The position numbers and the translations under genes are program-made. A stretch of 34,957 nucleotides of DNA from Dactylosporangium sp. (GTDB lineage Bacteria; Actinomycetota; Actinomycetes; Mycobacteriales; Micromonosporaceae), in the NCBI GenBank assembly GCA_013041765.1, contig JABDRL010000400.1, positions 1 through 34,957 on the forward strand, written 5' to 3'. The notes under the pieces were generated by a model. The model did not search any database, had not been told where the DNA came from, and saw nothing but the letters and a program-made list of their open reading frames with translations. Shown here in pieces: positions 8,880 to 16,499 of this stretch (position 1 is its first letter; each line of letters starts with the position of its first letter).

Positions 8880-9281
8880 TCAGGGGCGTTCTTCTTGGCC
8901 GACACCGATGCGGAGACCGACGGTTCCCCGCGTTCCGCGCCGCAGTCGACTGAGAAACAGCACGATCGGGCCGGCGAGCCAGTATTTTTTGCGGATCAGT
9001 CGCCGGACGTGTCGAGTCTCCTCCGCGTCGAGGATTTCCGCTCGACCGGCCACCGCCGGTCCCAGTGGCTTTCCCCGGGACGTGCACGGTGCAACCGAGA
9101 TCTCGGTGTTGTTGCGAATCCGCTTGACCTTGCCGGAATCCATGACGGTCCACACGAGGAGAGCCGCACCGTCCGGGGCGACCCACACCGGCGTCCTGAC
9201 CGGTGTCCCCACCCGACGATACGTTGTCAGCAGGACGTACTTCTGCGACCCCAACTGGTGCGCCGGAGCGTTCGTCGTCAT
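8880..9281 (-). CDS. PPOX-class F420-dependent oxidoreductase-like protein
   Basis: The 133-residue protein is a split beta-barrel of the FMN/F420 (PPOX) class. The pattern YVLLTTYRRVGTPVRTPVWV, then VWTVMDSGKVKRIRNNTEIS, then VAPCTSRGKPLGP and a GRAEIL strand is characteristic. The C-terminus (RRLIRKKYWLAGPIVLFLSR) fits the small TIGR03666-like actinobacterial proteins. It probably binds F420 and reduces or senses an unknown substrate in the cytoplasm. ATG 9281 gives a full-length domain. It is downstream of the quinone oxidoreductase on the same strand with a 111-bp gap. Confidence 0.85.
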   Translation of the reverse strand: MTTNAPAHQLGSQKYVLLTTYRRVGTPVRTPVWVAPDGAALLVWTVMDSGKVKRIRNNTEISVAPCTSRGKPLGPAVAGRAEILDAEETRHVRRLIRKKYWLAGPIVLFLSRLRRGTRGTVGLRIGVGQEERP

Positions 9282-9392
9282 CGCCCAACACTACGGCGTC
9301 CCCCGTCCCCCTCCCACCCTTTCTCTACTGGTCATGAGGGATATTCGGAAATGCGACATTTCGGGTCGATCCGCGGGTGCTGGCGCCCCTGC

Positions 9393-10376
9393 TCAATCCT
9401 CGTCGAGGACCAGGAGAACCTTGCCGAGGTGGGCGTTTCGCTCGACGAGACGGTGGGCCTCCGAGACCTGCCCAAGGGGGAACCGGCGGTCGACGACCGG
9501 CCGGATTCGGCCGGTCTCCAGCAATGGCCAGACCTCGGCCCGCACCCGCTCGACGATGGCCGCCTTCTGCGCCGGAGGCCTGGCGCGGAGCGTCGTGGCG
9601 ATGATGCTGGCCCGTTTGACCAGTAACGCGGAAAGATTCATCTCGGCTCGGCGACCGCCCTGCAAACCGATGATGACCAGACGGCCATCTGGCGCGAGCG
9701 TGTCGATATTACGATCCAGATATGCCGCGCCGATGATGTCGAGAATGACGTCGGCGCCCCGACCACCCGTGGCGGCGCGGACCGCCTTGGGGAAATCCTG
9801 GGCCGTATAGTCGATCGCGGTCGATGCGCCGAGAGCGCGAAGGGCCTCGTGCTTGAGTCCTCGGGCGGTCACCAGCACCGTGGCGCCGAGGGCCGTCCCC
9901 AGCTGCGTGGCAAAGGTGCCGATGCCGCTGCCTCCGCCATGCACCAGCAGCGTTTCGCCGGGGCACAGCCGGCCGTGGTGGATGAGATTCGACCAGACGG
10001 TGCACGCGGCCTCCGGCAGGGTCGCGGCCTCCACCAGGTCGACGCCGGCCGGAACCGGCAGCAACTGCCCGGCCGGAACGGCGACCCGCTCGGCGTACCC
10101 CCCGCCAGCCAGCAGGGCGCAGACCGCGTCGCCGATGCGCCACCCGGTCACCCCCGGGCCGAGGGCCGAGATCCTTCCGGAGCATTCAAGCCCCGGGTAC
10201 GGCGGAGCGCCGGCCGGAGCGGGATACGTTCCTTGTCGTTGCAGCAGATCTGCCCGGTTGACCGCCGTCGCGGCGACCTCGATGACCACCTCGCCGGCCG
10301 CGGCCTCCGGATCGGGGACCTCCGCCAGCACCAGTTGCTCCGGGCCTCCCGGCTCGGGAATCGTCACAGCACGCAT
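9393..10376 (-). CDS. NAD(P)H:quinone oxidoreductase, MDR superfamily (zinc-independent)
   Basis: The 327-residue protein has the complete quinone-reductase layout. A GroES-like N-terminal half carries VNRADLLQRQGTYPAP and PPYPGLECSGRI. The Rossmann half carries LVHGGGSGIGTFATQLG, then a DVILDIIGAAYLDRNI segment. The C-terminus has RPPAQKAAIVERV and FPLGQVSEAHRLVE. Zinc ligands are absent, as in the TP53I3/PIG3-like branch. It would reduce quinones or other enones with NADPH; the physiological substrate is unknown. The start is ATG 10376. It reads away from tRNA-Ser, which lies about 100 bp to its right. Confidence 0.9.
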   Translation of the reverse strand: MRAVTIPEPGGPEQLVLAEVPDPEAAAGEVVIEVAATAVNRADLLQRQGTYPAPAGAPPYPGLECSGRISALGPGVTGWRIGDAVCALLAGGGYAERVAVPAGQLLPVPAGVDLVEAATLPEAACTVWSNLIHHGRLCPGETLLVHGGGSGIGTFATQLGTALGATVLVTARGLKHEALRALGASTAIDYTAQDFPKAVRAATGGRGADVILDIIGAAYLDRNIDTLAPDGRLVIIGLQGGRRAEMNLSALLVKRASIIATTLRARPPAQKAAIVERVRAEVWPLLETGRIRPVVDRRFPLGQVSEAHRLVERNAHLGKVLLVLDED

Positions 10377-10474
10377 CTGACCATCTTCTCGTCCTCGCCC
10401 ATCGGAGATGCTTGGGCGGGCGCTGCGCCCGCTCGCCGCACCGGATCTGGCACACTGGGGACGTACCTGGCGCT

Positions 10475-10563
10475 GGAGGGCTCGCCTAGTGGCCGATGGC
10501 GACGGTCTTGAAAACCGTTAACAGGGGTGACTCTGTTCGTGGGTTCGAATCCCACGCCCTCCG
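10475..10563 (+). tRNA. tRNA-Ser(UGA), intact copy at the element's left junction
   Basis: The acceptor arm GGAGGGC (10475) pairs with GCCCTCC (10556-10562), with discriminator G 10563. The anticodon stem ACGGT/ACCGT encloses loop CTTGAAA with anticodon TGA. The T arm is GTGGG TTCGAAT CCCAC, and the long variable arm is typical of class II tRNA-Ser. CCA is not encoded. The 3' 62 bases belong to the att repeat, so integration rebuilt the gene. Confidence 0.97.
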
Positions 10564-10565
10564 CT
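10502..10565 (+). repeat. attL, 64-bp direct repeat (left copy)
   Basis: The repeat starts at ACGGTCTTGAAAACC in the anticodon stem and runs two bases past the discriminator (CT). It is identical to 28677-28740 over all 64 bases; the flanking bases differ (G versus T on the left, T versus C on the right). This copy completes the functional tRNA. Confidence 0.95.
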
Positions 10566-10580
10566 TGGACCACCTAGAAA

Positions 10581-10616
10581 CGCCCCCTGACCAGCGGGAA
10601 TGCCGGGCAGGGGGCG
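10581..10616 (+). terminator. Hairpin after tRNA-Ser, inside the element end
   Basis: CGCCCCCTG (10581-10589) pairs perfectly with CAGGGGGCG (10608-10616) across an 18-base loop, followed by a weak T-containing tract (GATCTCTGTTT). It lies 18 bases after the tRNA and probably ends its transcript. Because it is element DNA, the element supplies a replacement for the displaced chromosomal hairpin at 28760-28785. Confidence 0.55.
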
Positions 10617-10644
10617 ATCTCTGTTTGGGCCAGGTGATCCCACT

Positions 10645-10662
10645 CGGACCCGTTCGGGTCCG
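10645..10662 (-). terminator. Hairpin beyond the integrase 3' end
   Basis: CGGACCC (10645-10651) and GGGTCCG (10656-10662) enclose a GTTC tetraloop, 44 bases past the integrase stop. It has no U-tract, which is common for actinomycete terminators. Confidence 0.45.
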
Positions 10663-10705
10663 ATGAATCTCACTCGTCGCCCCAAATACGCCCCAGAGCT
10701 CGGGG

Positions 10706-12124
10706 TCAGGAATCGCTGCTGCCGGTTGGCTTCGGGACATCGGGATCGTCGTCGAATCGCAGCGCCGCCTCGATCCGGCGGCGGGCGGCCTCGTCTTGGC
10801 CGTCGATGCACTTGGCGTACACCTTGAGCAGGACGTGCACGCTGTGGCCGGCCCACTCGGCGACCTGAGTCGCCGGAACCCCGGCGTTGAGCCAGAGCGA
10901 TACGGCCGCGTGCCGTAGGTGATACGGGACCCTGGCCAGCGGGGAACGCTGCTGGACCGGGATGAGCACCTTCTCCCGGACTCGTCGCCAGATTCGGGTG
11001 TAGGTCACCGACGACACCGGGTTGCGGAAGGCATCCCGGGATCCAAACAACCGCCCGTCCTGAGCGGTTCCGTGCTCGGCAAGGTGACGGCGGAGCATGC
11101 CCACCAGGGCTGGCGGGGCCGGGACGTCCCGCGTCGCACCCCTACCCCGGTGCTTGAGCTCCCGGTCTTCCTTGGTGCCGCTTGTGTCGCCCCAGTCCTC
11201 GCCGACGTGCTGGGTCGAGCCGGTCAGCCGGAGCCGCCCCCAGCCCCGCTCGGGCAAGTCACACTCCTCGGCCCGAAGGTGCATGACCTCGGCAGGCCGC
11301 ATCGCCGCGTAGTACATGCAGCCGAAGAACCCCGTCAGATGCGGGGCTTCGGCATCGACCGCGTCGAGCAGAGCGGCAGCCTGCTTCGGGTTGACCACGA
11401 CGCGGCGGTCCACCTCCTCGACCATCCTGGGTGCGCTCCACTGGACTCGGTCCATCGGGTGACCGTCGAGTAGCTGCAGCTCGACGGCGTAGCGGAGCGC
11501 CCCGTAGAACACCGCTCGCTTCCTGGCGATCGTGGTCGGTGCGGCCGGGCGGCCATCGAGCCGCAACGCGAGCAGGTCCAGAGCATTGCGGATGCGGGCG
11601 GCGTCGGCGAGATCGGCGAGCTTCACAGTGTTCGCCTCAAGCCACGCGACTGTTGATGCCAGGTGCTCCGGCGGCGGTCCGGCACTCCGCCGAGCCTTGT
11701 TGAACGTCCACCCGTACAGGGCAGCCCGGAGTTCTTGGCCGCAGGGCCGCCCCCGGTCCGTGGCGAACATCGCGGGAGTCACCGTTGCCAACGACTCCGC
11801 GATGCTCTTGCGCTGCCTCGCAGCGGCCCTGGGCCATTTCACGTCGACGTACGCCACGGCGTGGTCATACCAGCTGCGGCTGTTCAGCTCTCGGGCCATC
11901 GGCTCGGGCAACCCGGTCGGCTCGTCAAAGGCGACGCCTTCCCGTTGGGCTATGACCAGCTTGGAGCGGAAGCTTTCGGCAAGCGCCCTGGTCTGGAAAT
12001 TGTCGCCGAACCGCTTGCCTGCCGCGACCCACCGCACCCGGTACGTGCTGCGGGGCTTTCCGGTCTTGCGATCCCTGCCCCGGTGTTCCTCGATGCTCCA
12101 GATTCGGACGTCGTAGGTGCTCAT
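10706..12124 (-). CDS. int: Tyrosine site-specific integrase
   Basis: The 472-residue recombinase has an N-terminal arm-binding region (1-75), a core-binding helical domain (about 76-235) and a catalytic domain. Catalytic residues visible are Arg276 (YYAAMRPAEVMHLR), Arg404 in PYHLRHAAVSLWLN, His426 in WAGHS and the nucleophile Tyr436 (LLKVYAKC). The usual first His of the HxxR box is Tyr401, which I recall as common in pSAM2-type AICE integrases. It would catalyse integration into, and with Xis excision from, the tRNA-Ser 3' end, and its stop lies 141 bp from attL. ATG 12124 overlaps the xis stop by 4 bp, so the two are translationally coupled. Confidence 0.95.
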   Translation of the reverse strand: MSTYDVRIWSIEEHRGRDRKTGKPRSTYRVRWVAAGKRFGDNFQTRALAESFRSKLVIAQREGVAFDEPTGLPEPMARELNSRSWYDHAVAYVDVKWPRAAARQRKSIAESLATVTPAMFATDRGRPCGQELRAALYGWTFNKARRSAGPPPEHLASTVAWLEANTVKLADLADAARIRNALDLLALRLDGRPAAPTTIARKRAVFYGALRYAVELQLLDGHPMDRVQWSAPRMVEEVDRRVVVNPKQAAALLDAVDAEAPHLTGFFGCMYYAAMRPAEVMHLRAEECDLPERGWGRLRLTGSTQHVGEDWGDTSGTKEDRELKHRGRGATRDVPAPPALVGMLRRHLAEHGTAQDGRLFGSRDAFRNPVSSVTYTRIWRRVREKVLIPVQQRSPLARVPYHLRHAAVSLWLNAGVPATQVAEWAGHSVHVLLKVYAKCIDGQDEAARRRIEAALRFDDDPDVPKPTGSSDS

Positions 12125-12321
12125 GCGGCGGGTGCTTCCTCGTGGGCGGTTAACCAGGTGTCGAGGTCGACGCGCCGGACGTGCAGGCTGCCGTTGGGGT
12201 ACTTGATAGTGCAGGGCGCCTTGCCTGTGGCCTTCCAGCGGAAGAAGGTCGATTTCGGGACGTCGAGTTCGGTAAGGACCTGGGCGAGTGTCAGGATCTC
12301 GGCGCGGCCGGTGCGTGGCAT
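12121..12321 (-). CDS. xis: Excisionase (MerR-like HTH)
   Basis: ATG 12321 is preceded by AAAGGAG on the minus strand and gives 66 residues. The frame upstream (to 12651) is Pro/Thr-rich non-coding sequence. The protein is a single winged-helix excisionase domain: LTLAQVLTELDVPKSTFFRW, then KATGKAPCTIKYPNGSLHV and a VRRVDLDTWL end. Excisionases of this type bend att DNA and steer the integrase toward excision. The xis-int overlap (ATGA) and the order are standard for AICEs. Confidence 0.9.
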   Translation of the reverse strand: MPRTGRAEILTLAQVLTELDVPKSTFFRWKATGKAPCTIKYPNGSLHVRRVDLDTWLTAHEEAPAA

Positions 12322-12876
12322 GGTGGTGGTGCTCCTTTCAGCTGGCCTGTTGGGGGTGCGGCCCTGGCGTGGTGCTGGCAGGCGGTGCGTCAGGGCCATC
12401 TGTGTGGTCCGCTGCGGGCTTTCTGTCATTGTCCGGTCGTTTGCGGTGGCTGGGGATGGTGTGCCATCAGATGGCCGGATAGGTGTCCTCTGAGGGTTTC
12501 GCTGAGCCAAGATTTGTGTCTCCTTGGTGTGATGGGTTGGATCGGTTCGTCTGGGGTTGCTGAGGGTGATCGGTGGTCGGGGTGTGGGGGTGTGTTGCGG
12601 GTGCTGATGCGTGGGGGGCTGAACCATCTCCGCATCTCCGCATCTCCGCAAACTGGGTTGTGAGCTGCGGGTCCGTGTGCGGAGATGGATGGTTGTCGAT
12701 GGGTTCTATCTCCGCAAAATCGCAAGATCTCCGCAGAATCTGCGGAGATGCGGAGATGGACAATCCTCGATGGCCCTATCTCCGCAGAACATTCACCCTG
12801 GCCAGTGGGCCTTTCTGCGGAGATGCGGAGCTGCGGAGATGGTTCAGCGCTTTCGACCCGGACTACCCCACGACCG
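12322..12876. other. 555-bp non-coding region between the replication block and xis
   Basis: No frame here has protein-like composition; the apparent frames are Pro/His/Thr- or Trp/Cys-rich by-products. The left 300 bp (12322-12620) is G-rich on the + strand and must carry the xis promoter. The right part carries the ATCTCCGC iteron field. A single GACCCGGA octamer is at 12855-12862. Confidence 0.7.
12626..12840. repeat. ATCTCCGC iteron field (11 perfect copies in both orientations)
   Basis: ATCTCCGC occurs forward at 12626, 12634 and 12642 (three copies back to back), 12708, 12727 and 12778. It occurs inverted (GCGGAGAT) at 12679, 12742, 12750, 12817 and 12833. A one-base variant (GCGGAGCT) sits at 12825. 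Two pairs form extended inverted repeats with 11-bp arms ATCTCCGCAGA/TCTGCGGAGAT: at 12727-12749 with a 1-base centre, and at 12778-12824 with a 25-base centre. The field is immediately downstream of the primase-polymerase/ATPase operon. It is a candidate replication origin bound by an element protein. A TraB recognition (clt) locus, which in streptomycete plasmids also consists of 8-bp repeats, is the alternative. Confidence 0.85.
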
Positions 12877-14466
12877 TCACTGTGGGTGATGCTCGACCCA
12901 GAACACCGACCGGTCGCCCCGCTCGTTGCGTCCGGTACGAATCACATACGTTCCCCGCCACCGGCCGACCTGCCCGGTCAGCAGCCGCCCCAGCGACAGG
13001 GTGTTGGGCAGCCGCCCGGTGTGGGTGGTGATGAACGTGCCCTCCCACGCGTCGTGCTCGTCGCCACCGATGTGGTCGGGCTCGCCGTCGCGACGCAGCT
13101 CGGCGGCGGTCACCTGCCGCCCACCGTGACGGGTGTGCCAGCAGGTCAGGAACGCCCGCCACCGGATCGCATCCTCGTCGATGCTGGTGACGGTGGCCTG
13201 GTTGGCCAGGAACCCCCCAACCTGGTGATGGGCCAGGAACCCGCCCAGGGCATGCGCCCATGGCGTGAACTGCCGCATCGACAACCCTCGGCACCGGGGC
13301 GCACCCGAGCAGATCCAGTCGCCGACCAGCACGAGCAGGTGCCACATCACGGTCATCTGGTTGGCGGGGTGGGTGATCCACTGGTCCAGGTGGGGGATCC
13401 CGAACCGGGATTGGTCCCGGTTCTCCGGGCGGGGCATGTTCGGATCCAGGTGCACCCGCACGGTCCGCGATGCCATGTCCCCACCGACCTGGAGGTTGTT
13501 GCCGGTGGCCATCCACAACCGGTCGTTGACCGCCGACAGGGTCCGCGACGACCCCAGTTGCCGATCCGCCCAGGTCTTGCCCGTCACCAACTGGGCCAGC
13601 ACCGCCGAATCGATCACCGTCCCTTCGGGGAGGTTGTCGAACACGACGCAGCCGACCGGGTCGCAAAACACCGCCGTGATGGACTTGCGCAACTCCTCCT
13701 CCGCGTCGGGCCAGGTCAGCACCCGCTGCCCGTAGAGCATTCCCGGACCGGCGGTCAGGATCGTCTTGCCGGAGGCGGGCATGGTCGCGTCGATCAAGGC
13801 GAACGGGGTCAGACTGCGGGTGTAATGGCGCAACACCGGGGCCACCAGCAACGCCAGGTAGTTGGCCCGATCCGCAGCACCCGACCAGGGAAAGTCCCCC
13901 AGGAAGTCCTGGAGCAGAAACCGCCGTGCGGCCCGCACCTGTTCCACCGTGGGTTGGTCGGGAACCGGGGGCAGGTCGAAACTGGACGCCAGATAGAAGC
14001 CGGTGGCCTCGTCGTAGCCCGGGGTCTGCAACAGGGTCCCGTCCGCACGCAGGACCGGCGCGCCGATGATCCCCCGCAACGGCCGCAGACTCCCCCACGT
14101 CTTCGTGGCCAGAACACTGGCGAGGACATCCCGGGGTGGGGTGACCTCCTCGTCGAAGAACTCCGGGGTCCCGTCGGGGCCCTTGCGGGTCCGGGTCCGC
14201 ACCACCTGGGCGTGATCGGCGAGGAGGCCGGCCAGGGATGCGGGGGTCAGCCTGCTCGCGGTCACTGGCAGGGGTGCGTCGTCGTCGGCCGCCGTGACCA
14301 GGCCACCGGAGACGGTTTCGACCTGGACCAGGGCACCGTCGTTGACGTAGGTCCCTGGCAGGGTGCCCGTGCGGATCGTGGTCTTGAGCATCCGGATCGT
14401 GTCGGGACTCGACCCGATCCGGATCTCCGCCCGCCCCGGGGCGCCGTGGATCGCATCGGCGTTCAT
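12877..14466 (-). CDS. P-loop ATPase, probable replicative helicase partner of the primase-polymerase
   Basis: ATG 14466 overlaps the upstream stop by 4 bp and gives 529 residues; the longer open frame to 15252 is a shadow of the preceding gene. An N-terminal region of about 220 residues of unknown fold precedes an ATPase core. Its marks are Walker A ATMPASGKT (227-235), Walker B GCVVFDNL (272-279), sensor-1-like WMATGNN (318-324) and SRTVRVHLDP (333-342). This order fits SF3/DUF927-like phage and plasmid helicases. The C-terminus may be a winged helix. With the primase-polymerase two genes upstream it probably unwinds or loads at the origin. The iteron field starts 36 bp past its stop. Confidence 0.8.
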   Translation of the reverse strand: MNADAIHGAPGRAEIRIGSSPDTIRMLKTTIRTGTLPGTYVNDGALVQVETVSGGLVTAADDDAPLPVTASRLTPASLAGLLADHAQVVRTRTRKGPDGTPEFFDEEVTPPRDVLASVLATKTWGSLRPLRGIIGAPVLRADGTLLQTPGYDEATGFYLASSFDLPPVPDQPTVEQVRAARRFLLQDFLGDFPWSGAADRANYLALLVAPVLRHYTRSLTPFALIDATMPASGKTILTAGPGMLYGQRVLTWPDAEEELRKSITAVFCDPVGCVVFDNLPEGTVIDSAVLAQLVTGKTWADRQLGSSRTLSAVNDRLWMATGNNLQVGGDMASRTVRVHLDPNMPRPENRDQSRFGIPHLDQWITHPANQMTVMWHLLVLVGDWICSGAPRCRGLSMRQFTPWAHALGGFLAHHQVGGFLANQATVTSIDEDAIRWRAFLTCWHTRHGGRQVTAAELRRDGEPDHIGGDEHDAWEGTFITTHTGRLPNTLSLGRLLTGQVGRWRGTYVIRTGRNERGDRSVFWVEHHPQ

Positions 14467-15293
14467 GCGGCGTGCTCCAAGTCGTCGAAGAGGGTGGGCG
14501 GTTGGTGGGTGCCTGCGATCGTGGTCAGGAGCCGGGTCCGCCACGTGGTGGCGTAGCGGGGGCAGTTGGCGCAGTTGCGGTGCCCACGGCATCCGGGCAG
14601 CGGTGGTTTCCGGCGGGCGTCCAGGGACCAGGCCATCGAGTCCGCAGAGGTCAGCAGGTGCCCGTGGCTGATCAGACCGAGGGTCTTGAACCCGAAGCCG
14701 TGCAACCGGGTCAGGCCGGCGGTGTGGAGTGCGCCGATGATCGCCCCGGCCTGCCCGGTGGCCTGCCGGCGACACACCGACCCCAACCCGACCAGCGGCA
14801 TGGTGGTCAGGTCGAGGTGGAGCATCGATTGGTAGAGGTCCAGGCAACGCAGGTAGTCGTCGCGCGCCCAGCCCTGCACCACGGGGATGATCGGTAGGTC
14901 GGAGGCCGCCTCGCGCAGCTGCGCGTAGTTGGCCACGGTGCGCCGCTGGTGCTCGCCGATACTCAACCCGGTTCCGGCGAACCGGAGTGGCCCGGCCCGG
15001 CCGCCCGAGATGACGAACGGCTCGCACATCCAGTCCTGCGGGGCCGCCCACAACAGGTGGCCGATTTCCTGGTGGTAGCGGCGCAGCCTGGTCACGTACT
15101 CGCCGGGTGTGGTGGTCCAGGCCCCGTACTGCGCCAGTTCGGTGAACCCCCCGGAGTCGCACGCCCATGGTGCCGTTGCCCGGGGCAGGGTGCGGTAGCC
15201 GCGTAGCCGGCGGTCGGAGACGAACAGCGGCACCCCCAGCGTGGCCAGCCATCCGGGTTGATGGGTGCCGAGCAGGAACAACGGAGGGTTCAC
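14463..15293 (-). CDS. DpdA-like protein, TGT-superfamily (candidate 7-deazapurine DNA transglycosylase)
   Basis: GTG 15293 overlaps the primase-polymerase stop as GTGA, and the product has 276 residues. TGT-fold hallmarks are ACDSGGFTEL (Asp46, equivalent to the TGT substrate-pocket Asp), IPVVQGW (136-142), PLVGLGSVCRR (167-176) and HGFGFKTLG (198-206). SADSMAWS follows, whose Asp218 is a candidate nucleophile. A C-terminal CRGHRNCANC cluster (Cys 235, 241, 244) probably holds zinc. DpdA-type enzymes exchange guanine in DNA for preQ0-derived bases. The short length and lack of tRNA-binding extras fit the DNA-acting branch better than cellular TGT. No preQ0 synthesis gene or dpdB/C-like partner is in the window, so precursor would come from the host. 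Fold: fairly sure. DNA substrate: inferred. Confidence 0.75.
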   Translation of the reverse strand: MNPPLFLLGTHQPGWLATLGVPLFVSDRRLRGYRTLPRATAPWACDSGGFTELAQYGAWTTTPGEYVTRLRRYHQEIGHLLWAAPQDWMCEPFVISGGRAGPLRFAGTGLSIGEHQRRTVANYAQLREAASDLPIIPVVQGWARDDYLRCLDLYQSMLHLDLTTMPLVGLGSVCRRQATGQAGAIIGALHTAGLTRLHGFGFKTLGLISHGHLLTSADSMAWSLDARRKPPLPGCRGHRNCANCPRYATTWRTRLLTTIAGTHQPPTLFDDLEHAA

Positions 15294-16186
15294 AGGGAGA
15301 CTCCCTCGGCGGTGAAGGCGCCGGTGATGGCGTCGCGGATCTGTTTGTCGGTCTGTTGGGCCTGCGTACCGACCCGGGTGAGTTCGTCGATGGCGTGGGT
15401 GGTGGTGATCGCCCCGGTGGCCACGATGCGGGCCACCCCCCGGGCGGCCCCGTACAGCGTGGTGCGCCGCTGTCCCTTCGGCGCTCGGGTGACGCTGTTC
15501 AGGCAGGCATTTAGGAGCGCGGTGGGATTTGAGATGGCCCCCCGCCCGAACACGGCGGTTGATCTCGTGCGGGGGGATACGGCCATCGGTGGTCCACTGG
15601 TGACAACCGGTGATTGGGTGACCACATCGAGCAGGGCGGGGGCCATCTCGTTCACGGGCCGGTCGCCGACAGGCCGGTACGGGCATCTCGTGTCGGGGTG
15701 GATGGAGGGTGGGGCCACGACGTAGCCACCATCGGCCTTGACGTCGACCCCGATCCGGTCGGGCATTCGCCGCGACAGAACCGGCGGTCCGGGATGCTGG
15801 TAGTACAGGTGCCAGCCGCCCCCACCAGAGGCCACGGTGCGCGTGGGGTTCATCAGTGTGCGGTCGAGGGTTCCGCCGTGGGCGGGGTCGATATCGACGA
15901 CCAGGAGCCCTGATGCCAGGCCGGTGCGGATCGCGAGCAGCCCGCGCGGTATCCGCTCGACCATCGCCGTGACCCGGGCGGGGTCGAGGGTTGCGGCGTA
16001 GAAGCCGTGGCAGGTCAGGCAGGGGCAGGTTTCGGGGTCATGGCCGCTACCGTCGCGTGTGGTGGGGCAGTTGGGGCAGTTGGCAACGGGTCGTTTCGAG
16101 CGTCCCAGGACGAACACGGGCCAGCCCCGACGGGCGTAGTCCGTGGCGTTGCGCAGCAACGCCTGATGATGAGCGCGAAGCGCCAT
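15290..16186 (-). CDS. Bifunctional DNA primase/polymerase (Prim-Pol, AEP superfamily)
   Basis: ATG 16186 follows AAGGAG on the minus strand; length 298 residues. The start ATDYARRGWPVFVLGRSKRP is typical of Prim-Pol domains. A cysteine-rich insert (Cys 37, 40, 54, 56, 59) forms a likely zinc site. Catalytic motifs are LVVDID (95-100, metal-binding Asp pair), SGGGGWHLYYQHP (120-132, the sxH motif) and VDVKADGGYVVAPPSIH (147-163). The C-terminal region (about 225-298) has a PriCT-like helical character. It would start and extend DNA synthesis at the element origin in place of a RepSA rolling-circle initiator. It opens the chain of three coupled genes. Confidence 0.92.
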   Translation of the reverse strand: MALRAHHQALLRNATDYARRGWPVFVLGRSKRPVANCPNCPTTRDGSGHDPETCPCLTCHGFYAATLDPARVTAMVERIPRGLLAIRTGLASGLLVVDIDPAHGGTLDRTLMNPTRTVASGGGGWHLYYQHPGPPVLSRRMPDRIGVDVKADGGYVVAPPSIHPDTRCPYRPVGDRPVNEMAPALLDVVTQSPVVTSGPPMAVSPRTRSTAVFGRGAISNPTALLNACLNSVTRAPKGQRRTTLYGAARGVARIVATGAITTTHAIDELTRVGTQAQQTDKQIRDAITGAFTAEGVSL

Positions 16187-16208
16187 ACTCGCTCTTCTCC
16201 TTTCTGGT

Positions 16209-16499
16209 TCAGGCGGCCCGCCGGTACGCGTCCGGTGGGGTGGTGAGCGTGGTCAGCACGTCGGCGTGGTCGTCGGTGCTGGTGTAGGCGCGGTGCTGGG
16301 CGGTGGTTTCGGCGCAGACCTTGTGGCAGGGCTGGCCGGTGTCGTCGCGCATGAGCGCCGGCCGGTGGCAGATCCGGCACGGCCGCTGTGCGCCGATGCG
16401 GTGCTGGCGCCAATCCAGGGCGCTCGTGTGCTGCCCCTGGTGCGGGTTCTGCTGCGGTAGGCGGCCTGGCGGCAGGCGTGTGAGCAGTGGCGGGGCCAT
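16209..16499 (-). CDS. Small putative zinc-binding protein
   Basis: The 96-residue frame has a clear Cys4 knuckle: CRICHRPALMRDDTGQPC followed by HKVCAE, i.e. CxxC then CxxxC. The C-terminal part (TTLTTPPDAYRRAA) is typical of small AICE proteins. The first 40 residues are poorly protein-like and overlap the remnant at 16448-16588 in another frame, and ATG 16499 has no ribosome site, so the start is doubtful. It lies 22 bp upstream of the Prim-Pol gene. Function unknown; nucleic-acid binding is possible. Confidence 0.55.
   Translation of the reverse strand: MAPPLLTRLPPGRLPQQNPHQGQHTSALDWRQHRIGAQRPCRICHRPALMRDDTGQPCHKVCAETTAQHRAYTSTDDHADVLTTLTTPPDAYRRAA

Noticed and set aside
12855-12862. GACCCGGA, like a known TraB recognition octamer of a Streptomyces plasmid
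   Set aside because: A single copy in GC-rich DNA is expected by chance; clt loci have several.
12685-14556. Long + strand open frame of 623 codons
   Set aside because: It mirrors the P-loop ATPase gene on the other strand; composition is Gly/His/Arg-rich without motifs, and it runs through the iteron field.
14463-15686. Longer 407-residue version of the DpdA-like protein
   Set aside because: The extra 131 residues overlap the primase-polymerase in another frame and are Arg/His-rich; the GTGA overlap start at 15293 is better.
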